Under the pieces are notes generated by a model, which ran no database searches, was not told where the DNA came from, and worked only from the letters and a program-made list of their open reading frames with translations. Position numbers and translations under genes: made by a program. Shown here piece after piece: positions 6,497-11,417 of a stretch of 11,417 bases of DNA. Location of the stretch: NCBI GenBank assembly GCA_001603685.1, contig LUZO01000406.1, positions 1-11,417 of the forward strand, given 5' to 3'. Each line of letters opens with the position of its first letter. The first letter of the stretch is position 1. The stretch is from Bacteroidales bacterium Bact_23 (GTDB lineage Bacteria; Bacteroidota; Bacteroidia; Bacteroidales; Lentimicrobiaceae).

Positions 6497-7216
6497 ATGG
6501 AAAACAAGAGTCTTGCTTACGATTACATTTATCATTATCTGTTTGAAAATGAAAATATTACTGGAAGTGTTGATGCTGATCAAAATCTAAGTGAGGATGA
6601 CCGTCAGGAGTTGTCAAAGTTATTTGATGTCATGAAACAAGTAATAGGTAATGCGCGGTCGTATAACTCATTTTATGAGAATCTATCAAGGAACAATACG
6701 GAAAATACCATGAAAACCATCATGCAGATTAAGGATACTTTGTCAGAGATTATCCAGGATGCGAAATCTGCATACAAGTATGTGTTGTGGATGTATGTGC
6801 TGGCGTTTCTGCTTGGTATCGGGCTTATTATTGTAGCCATTGTGTTTGCGGCCATGGGAAAAACCATTCTCTCTATTGCTTTTGGAGCAATAGGCCTGAT
6901 AGATATTGTCTCTCATTTCATCTTTAACCCCCCGTTGGAACTGCAAAGCAGCAGATCGAACCTTACACAGCTGATAATTGTGGTAACCAATTGGTTTTCC
7001 GATTTGGTGAATCTGAATTCCTATTTAAGTCTCAAAGGTGCAAATCTGACACTTGAAGAACTGAAAGAAATTTCGGACAAGCAAAATAAAAATACCGAAA
7101 AAATGATCAAACTGATTGAGCTTTACAGCGAGCCCACAAATCTGAAACATAACCAGCCGGCTCCGCCGGTTGCAAATGCAGGGGAGGCAGTGGCTGAATC
7201 TGAATCAGTTGGCTGA
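6497..7216 (+). CDS. Two-helix membrane protein of unknown function
   Basis: This is a 239-residue protein with no signal peptide. Residues 1-95 are polar and mostly helical, with YDYIYHYLFENENITGSV (8-25) and a helical stretch MKTIMQIKDTLSEIIQDAK (72-90) leading into the membrane. Two hydrophobic helices follow at about 96-119 and 122-143, joined by a very tight turn (MGKT), which gives a hairpin with both ends probably in the cytosol. After it come an amphipathic helix (152-178), a charged helix rich in Lys/Glu (184-210) and a low-complexity Pro/Ala tail. The layout resembles the two-helix domain associated with bacterial TRADD-N immunity proteins, but I recall that only at the level of pattern. 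By eye the gene is richer in A/T than its neighbours, which could mean recent acquisition. It is convergent with glutaminase, 29 bases away. Function unknown. Confidence 0.8.
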   Translation: MENKSLAYDYIYHYLFENENITGSVDADQNLSEDDRQELSKLFDVMKQVIGNARSYNSFYENLSRNNTENTMKTIMQIKDTLSEIIQDAKSAYKYVLWMYVLAFLLGIGLIIVAIVFAAMGKTILSIAFGAIGLIDIVSHFIFNPPLELQSSRSNLTQLIIVVTNWFSDLVNLNSYLSLKGANLTLEELKEISDKQNKNTEKMIKLIELYSEPTNLKHNQPAPPVANAGEAVAESESVG

Positions 7217-7245
7217 AGGAAGTATTCCGAAAATAGCTGACTTTG

Positions 7246-8163
7246 CTAGAAAATCGATCTGGCGGTATAGGTGGTAAACAGCTCCAGCGCTTTCATGCCG
7301 GCCAGTGAGTTTCCGGATGGATTTAGTCCCGGCGACCAGACCGTCAGAACCAGTTCGCCCGGCATAACGGCAACGATTCCTCCACCCACGCCGCTTTTCC
7401 CCGGAAGGCCGACGCGGTAGGCGAATTCTCCGCACTCATCGTACAGGCCGCAGGTCTGCATCAGTGCATTTATCCGTTTTGCCTGGCGCGGCCCGCAGAT
7501 CATTTTGCCGCTTCGCGGGTCGGTGCCTCCATTTGCCAGAAACAGAAACGCCCTTGAAAGGTCAACGCAACTCATCGAGAGCGAACATTGGTGGAAATAG
7601 ATATCCAGCACCCGCTCCACCTCGTTCACCAGATTGCCGTAACTCTTCAGAAAGCTGGCAAGCGCCGCATTGCGGTGGCCGGTCATCTTCTCCGAAAGGG
7701 CAACCTCTGCATCAAAGCCTATTTCAGGGTTGTTTGCACACTTTCTTACAAAACCCAGCAGATCCTGCAGCGGATCCTTGTTTTCAAGAATCATCAGATC
7801 GGTAACAATCAGAGCGCCGGCATTGATAAACGGATTTCTGGGCTTACCGTTCTCATATTCAAGCTGAATCAGCGAGTTAAACGGATTGCCGGATGCTTCG
7901 CGGCCAACCCGCTCCCATAAGGCATCGCCGATGCGGTCCATAATCATGGCCAGGGTAAAGACCTTGGAAATGCTCTGAATGCTGAATTTTTCGTCCGCAT
8001 CGCCAATGGTAAACAGCTCGCCCTTGACCGTCGCAACCGACATGCCGAACTTCTCCGGGCTGATTCTGGATAAGGCCGGAATATAAGTCGCCACTTTCCC
8101 CTCTTGCAGGAGCGGCTTCACCTCCAGAGCGATTTTTTCAATAATATCCTGATAGGCTGTCAT
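7246..8163 (-). CDS. glsA: Glutaminase
   Basis: This 305-residue enzyme hydrolyses L-glutamine to L-glutamate and ammonia in the cytosol. It belongs to the serine-dependent, beta-lactamase-fold glutaminases, and its length is typical. Active-site motifs, matched from memory to the E. coli enzyme, are all present: S-x-x-K in QSISKVF (S64 nucleophile, K67), FINAGA (N114), SEKMTGHRNAALAS (E158, N165), DIYFHQCS (Y189), CGLYDECGEFAYRVGLPGKSGVGGGI (Y241, V259). The ATG at 8163 fits the family N-terminus. It stands alone on its strand, convergent with the two-helix membrane gene and divergent from the receiver/ATP-binding fusion. Glutaminase-derived ammonia can support acid tolerance in some bacteria; no acid-resistance antiporter for glutamate is adjacent, so that role is only a possibility here. 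Confidence 0.96.
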   Translation of the reverse strand: MTAYQDIIEKIALEVKPLLQEGKVATYIPALSRISPEKFGMSVATVKGELFTIGDADEKFSIQSISKVFTLAMIMDRIGDALWERVGREASGNPFNSLIQLEYENGKPRNPFINAGALIVTDLMILENKDPLQDLLGFVRKCANNPEIGFDAEVALSEKMTGHRNAALASFLKSYGNLVNEVERVLDIYFHQCSLSMSCVDLSRAFLFLANGGTDPRSGKMICGPRQAKRINALMQTCGLYDECGEFAYRVGLPGKSGVGGGIVAVMPGELVLTVWSPGLNPSGNSLAGMKALELFTTYTARSIF

Positions 8164-8205
8164 GTTGCGGATATAAAGGATTGTTTTATTTTTACTTTTT
8201 TATTG

Positions 8206-8284
8206 GCGCAGATTGAACATTAAGATGCTTTTTTCTCTTTTTTTATTGTGGCAAATGGCTGTCTGCATCTGCGGGCGTCTGCGC
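8206..8284. repeat. Nested inverted repeat in divergent spacer
   Basis: GCGCAGA (8206-8212) pairs perfectly with TCTGCGC (8278-8284), and inside it AGATGC (8223-8228) pairs with GCATCT (8265-8270), around a T-rich loop of 36 bases. An alternative pairing is CGCAGAT (8207-8213) with ATCTGCG (8267-8273). The right arm holds TCTGC three times (8262, 8268, 8278). The CGCAGAT/ATCTGCG words resemble dispersed intergenic repeats I remember from Bacteroidetes genomes. This could be a degenerate copy. Confidence 0.45.
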
Positions 8285-8291
8285 AAAATTA
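8284..8291 (-). promoter_or_regulatory. Possible -7 box for glutaminase
   Basis: The minus strand reads TAATTTTG, an exact TAnnTTTG match. It would give a leader of about 115 bases that includes the nested inverted repeat. No -33 TTTG is visible at the right distance, and short AT-rich boxes arise by chance in such DNA. The plus strand of this spacer shows no exact box for the fusion gene. Confidence 0.25.
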
Positions 8292-8316
8292 ACCCAAAAT
8301 TCAGAATATTCATATT

Positions 8317-11300
8317 ATGGAGCAACCGGCAATGCAAACTTCGCCTTACGACTTACTGGCGCAAAAATTCTACTTCAACGATTCGGCTTTCAACAAACTG
8401 ATGCGAAAGCGGATTTACAATGTTTTGCTGATTGCAAGCACCTACGATTCGTTCGTTCTGGAAGGCGACGGCAGGCTTAACGAACAGCTTTTTATGGAAT
8501 ATACCTCGCTGAGTCTGCGCTATCCGCCTCAGTTTATCCGGGTATCTACCGAAGAGGAGGCGCTCAGGGTTTTGCAGACCGAGAACATCGATCTGATAAT
8601 CATGATGTTTAGCTCGGGGAAAAGCGAAAATTTTGATCTGGCTAAAGAATTTAAGGCACTCTACCCGCAGAAACCCATTGTGGTGCTTACCTCATTCTCG
8701 CGCGAAGTTTCGCTTACCCTCGCCAATGAAGACCTGTCGGCCATCGATTATGTGTTCTCCTGGCTGGGTAACGCCGATATCCTGCTGGCAATCATCAAGC
8801 TGCTTGAAGACAGAATGAATGCCGGGAGTGATACCGGAGAGGCAGGTGTTCAGGTAATTCTGCTGGTTGAGGACTCCATCCGCTTCTATTCGAGCTATTT
8901 GCCTAACATTTATAAAATTATCTTCAAGCAATCGCGGGCATTCATGACCGAAGGCCTGAACGAGCATCAGAAAATGCTTAGAATGCGCGGCCGGCCCAAA
9001 ATCCTGCTTGCCACCAGCTATGAGCAGGCGGTTGAATATTACGAAAAGTACAGGAGCAACCTGCTGGGCATCATTACCGATACCTCTTACCCGCGAAACG
9101 GAGCCGAGGATCCTGAGGCCGGCATTAAACTGGTGGAGAGGGTGAAGCAGGATGATGTCTATACGCCCATTCTGATGCAATCTTCGGATTTATCGAATGC
9201 CGATATCGCCCGTGAACTGAGGGTGGGTTTTCTGCACAAGCATTCCAGGGCGTTGTCGATTGAACTGCGCAATTTCATCCAGCTCTATTTCGCTTTCGGC
9301 GCATTCATTTTTATTGATCCCGATACCCGTGAGGAGGTGGCACGGGCTGCCGATCTGGATGCGCTTCAGAAAGTAATTTTTGAAGTGCCCGACAACTCGC
9401 TCTCTTATCATGTTGACCGGAATCATATCTCGAAGTGGTTGAATGCCAGAGCGCTGTTTCAACTTGCCGAGTTGTTCCGCGACATCAGCCCGACGGATTT
9501 TCAGACTCATGGGGAGATGCGCAAATTTATTTACGATGCCATTGCCACATACCGCCACAACATTGCAAGAGGGGTAATTGCCGAATTCAACAAGGACAAT
9601 TTCAGCGGCTATCTCAGTTTTACGCGGATAGGGCAGGGCTCCATCGGCGGAAAGGCCCGCGGGCTTGCATTCCTCGATTCCATGATTATGCGCAACCGCC
9701 TGCTCGACCGCTGGCCGGATGTGACCATTTCCATCCCCCGGACGGTGGTTCTGGGTACCGATATCTTCGACGAGTTCATGGAGTACAACAATCTGTACGA
9801 CATTGCCCTTTCCGATGCTCCGGATGAGGAGATTTTCGACCATTTTCTTGCCGCCAGGTTGCCATTTCGCCTGCACGAAGACCTGTATTCCTTTATATCC
9901 GTCGTCACCCGGCCTATTGCCATCCGCTCGTCGAGCAAACTTGAAGATAGTTATTATCAGCCATTTGCCGGGGTTTACTCCACCTATATGGTTCCGAACT
10001 ACCCGAACGATGAGCGGCTGACTTTCGAAAATATGTGCAGCGCCATCAAGAGCGTTTATGCCTCGGCATTCTATAAAAACTCAAAAGCATATGTGGCCGC
10101 CACCTCCCATGTGATAGACGAGGAAAAGATGGCAATTGTGCTTCAGGAGGTTGCCGGTTCGCAGTACGGCAATCGCTTTTATCCCACTTTGTCGGGGGTA
10201 GCCCGTTCGCTGAATTTCTATCCGATTGACCCGGAAAAGTCAGAGGATGGTATTGCCAATATTGCGCTAGGTCTTGGAAGGTACATCGTGGATGGCGGCC
10301 TGACCCTGCGCTTCTCGCCCCGCTATCCAAAGAAAATACTTCAGCTTTCCACGCCCGAGCTGGCCATGCGCGAAACGCAGAAGCAATTCTACGCGCTCGA
10401 CCTGAGGCCCGGAGCCTACAGCGCTTCCATCAACGACAGCGTGAACCTGCAGAAACTCGATGTGCATGAAGGGGAGGTTGACGGATCGCTCCGGAACATC
10501 GTTTCCACTTTCGACCACGAAAGCAATATGCTTCGCGACGGTATGTTCGGGAACGGCCGGCGGATTGTTACCTTTTCGAATATCCTGTCGCACAATGTTT
10601 TTCCGCTGGCCGAGATCCTTTCAACCATCCTCAGAACCGGGCAGAAAGAGATTGGCAAGCCGGTTGAGATTGAGTTTGCAGTGGATATTGACAAATCAAA
10701 CACCGGAAAGGGTGTTGTCAATCTTTTGCAAATCAGGCCTATAGTTGACAATCGCGAAGCCGACTCCATAAACCTGGAGGAGACCGGCCCGGAGCAGACG
10801 GTGATTTTTGCGCGACAGGCTTTGGGCAATGGAGTAATCAAGGACATCCACGATATCATATACATCAAACCGGAATCGTTCAAACCTGCTGCAAACATTG
10901 AAACTGCCGAAAAAATTGCTGCGCTGAACGAGCGTATGGTTGCCGAAAAGCGGAACTATGTGCTGGTTGGCCCCGGCCGCTGGGGCAGCAGCGACCCCTG
11001 GCTGGGAATCCCGGTTAAGTGGTCGCAGATATCGGCGGCACGCGTCATTGTGGAATCTGGACTGGCCAACTACCGCATTGACCCGAGCCAGGGAACCCAC
11101 TTTTTCCAGAATCTGACTTCATTCAGGGTTGGATATTTTACCATTAACCCATTTATTAAAGACGGCTTTTACGACCTTGACTTTCTTGGCTCACAACCGG
11201 CGTATTACGAGGATGATATCATCCGCCATGTGAGGTTTGAACAGGAACTGATGGTGCTGATCGACGGAAAGAAAAACATCGGAATGGTGATGAAACCCGG

Positions 11301-11352
11301 CTTTTCACTTGAAAATGGAAGCAATGGCAATGGATTGAAACAGGGGAGCTGA
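8317..11352 (+). CDS. Receiver-domain / PEP-synthase-type ATP-binding fusion protein
   Basis: This is a 1011-residue protein predicted to be cytosolic. Residues 32-165 look like a degenerate receiver domain: beta-strand pattern NVLLIAS and IVVLTSFS, but Met/Phe (96-98) where the phospho-acceptor Asp should be. Residues 178-322 form a second receiver with an acid pair (E185, D186), acceptor D255, S289/S290 and K308, plus an insert at about 203-228. Residues 436-810 match the pyruvate/PEP-synthase ATP-binding domain: GQGSIGGKARGLAFL (439-453), IAIRSSSKLEDS (534-545) with FAGVYSTY (550-557), the YPTLSGVARS block (622-631), GLGRYIVDGG (652-661), and the end signature IEFAVD ... LLQIRPI (785-809; E786, Q805, R807). 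No swivel-domain phosphohistidine and no PEP-binding barrel follow. Instead there is a block with GPGRWGSSDPWLG (885-897) and DPSQGTHFFQNLTS (922-935). The substrate is unknown; ATP-dependent phosphotransfer controlled by the receivers is an inference. Database names such as PEP synthase would overstate it. Confidence 0.85.
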   Translation: MEQPAMQTSPYDLLAQKFYFNDSAFNKLMRKRIYNVLLIASTYDSFVLEGDGRLNEQLFMEYTSLSLRYPPQFIRVSTEEEALRVLQTENIDLIIMMFSSGKSENFDLAKEFKALYPQKPIVVLTSFSREVSLTLANEDLSAIDYVFSWLGNADILLAIIKLLEDRMNAGSDTGEAGVQVILLVEDSIRFYSSYLPNIYKIIFKQSRAFMTEGLNEHQKMLRMRGRPKILLATSYEQAVEYYEKYRSNLLGIITDTSYPRNGAEDPEAGIKLVERVKQDDVYTPILMQSSDLSNADIARELRVGFLHKHSRALSIELRNFIQLYFAFGAFIFIDPDTREEVARAADLDALQKVIFEVPDNSLSYHVDRNHISKWLNARALFQLAELFRDISPTDFQTHGEMRKFIYDAIATYRHNIARGVIAEFNKDNFSGYLSFTRIGQGSIGGKARGLAFLDSMIMRNRLLDRWPDVTISIPRTVVLGTDIFDEFMEYNNLYDIALSDAPDEEIFDHFLAARLPFRLHEDLYSFISVVTRPIAIRSSSKLEDSYYQPFAGVYSTYMVPNYPNDERLTFENMCSAIKSVYASAFYKNSKAYVAATSHVIDEEKMAIVLQEVAGSQYGNRFYPTLSGVARSLNFYPIDPEKSEDGIANIALGLGRYIVDGGLTLRFSPRYPKKILQLSTPELAMRETQKQFYALDLRPGAYSASINDSVNLQKLDVHEGEVDGSLRNIVSTFDHESNMLRDGMFGNGRRIVTFSNILSHNVFPLAEILSTILRTGQKEIGKPVEIEFAVDIDKSNTGKGVVNLLQIRPIVDNREADSINLEETGPEQTVIFARQALGNGVIKDIHDIIYIKPESFKPAANIETAEKIAALNERMVAEKRNYVLVGPGRWGSSDPWLGIPVKWSQISAARVIVESGLANYRIDPSQGTHFFQNLTSFRVGYFTINPFIKDGFYDLDFLGSQPAYYEDDIIRHVRFEQELMVLIDGKKNIGMVMKPGFSLENGSNGNGLKQGS

Positions 11353-11417
11353 TGTGCTGCGGCCGGTAATTAAGCGTTAATAGTAGTTTTTAACAATTTG
11401 AAATACCAGAAGATATG
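11353..11417 (+). other. 3' spacer with weak hairpin and possible next start codon
   Basis: ATTAA-GCG-TTAAT (11369-11381) is a 5-bp inverted repeat followed by TTTTT a few bases later (11387-11391), a weak terminator-like arrangement. The window ends in ATG (11415-11417), which could start another rightward gene, but nothing of its coding sequence is visible. Confidence 0.25.

Noticed and set aside
8250..8268. Sigma-54-like TGGC...TGC arrangement upstream of the fusion gene
   Set aside because: The GG and GC elements are not at the required 10-base separation.
8213..8401. Rightward 62-codon open frame starting at TTG upstream of the fusion gene
   Set aside because: It begins inside the inverted repeat and overlaps the start of the 1011-residue gene in another frame. 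Its Arg/Lys/Thr/Ser-rich second half is typical of an out-of-frame reading.
9190..9876. Leftward 228-codon open frame opposite the fusion gene
   Set aside because: It is antisense to the receiver and ATP-binding regions, whose motifs are clear on the plus strand.
8317..11352. Naming the gene ppsA or ppdK
   Set aside because: Only the ATP-binding module is recognisable; the phosphohistidine and PEP-binding domains needed for those reactions are not seen.

Overview
The window looks like chromosomal DNA from a member of the Bacteroidota, probably Bacteroidales/Marinilabiliales-like. Three things support this. First, promoter boxes match the Bacteroidetes sigma-ABfr pattern (TTTG, about 19 bases, TAnnTTTG), with one perfect example at 1036-1066. 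Second, start codons generally lack a Shine-Dalgarno sequence. Third, the gene content is typical: an OstA-like beta-jellyroll protein, a Kef-type antiporter with a universal-stress-protein-like tail, and a large response-regulator/PEP-synthase-like fusion. I saw no insertion sequence, phage gene, CRISPR array, tRNA or rRNA, and no frameshifted gene. This is mostly an ordinary housekeeping and stress region.

Layout. At the extreme left, the first ten codons of a leftward gene may be present (1-31). A leftward nucleoside (uridine-type) phosphorylase (145-1023) is divergent from a rightward tandem universal stress protein (1104-1976). Then come a small membrane-anchored protein (2025-2435) and a cation:proton antiporter (2526-4706), all rightward and closely spaced. 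A leftward OstA/LptA-like exported protein (4747-6261) converges on the antiporter. A 235-base divergent spacer separates it from a rightward two-helix membrane protein of unknown function (6497-7216). A leftward glutaminase (7246-8163) follows. It is divergent, across a spacer with a nested inverted repeat, from a 1011-residue protein (8317-11352). That protein carries two receiver-like domains, a pyruvate/PEP-synthase-type ATP-binding domain and a conserved-looking C-terminal block.

Working together. The USP, small membrane protein and antiporter form a plausible co-oriented set for stress or ion homeostasis. The antiporter's own C-terminal half resembles two degenerate USP domains, so it may share nucleotide-type regulation with its neighbour. 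Glutaminase (ammonia release) and nucleoside phosphorylase fit general nitrogen and nucleoside salvage. No tight operon links them to the rest.

The best candidate for undescribed biology is the 8317-11352 protein. It has the ATP-binding half of a PEP synthase/PPDK, but I can find no phosphohistidine swivel domain and no PEP/pyruvate TIM barrel. In their place are receiver domains in front and an uncharacterised C-terminal block behind. A second candidate is the 239-residue two-helix protein, whose layout recalls the membrane domain associated with bacterial TRADD-N immunity proteins. Both are family-level recollections and inferences that profile searches would settle.
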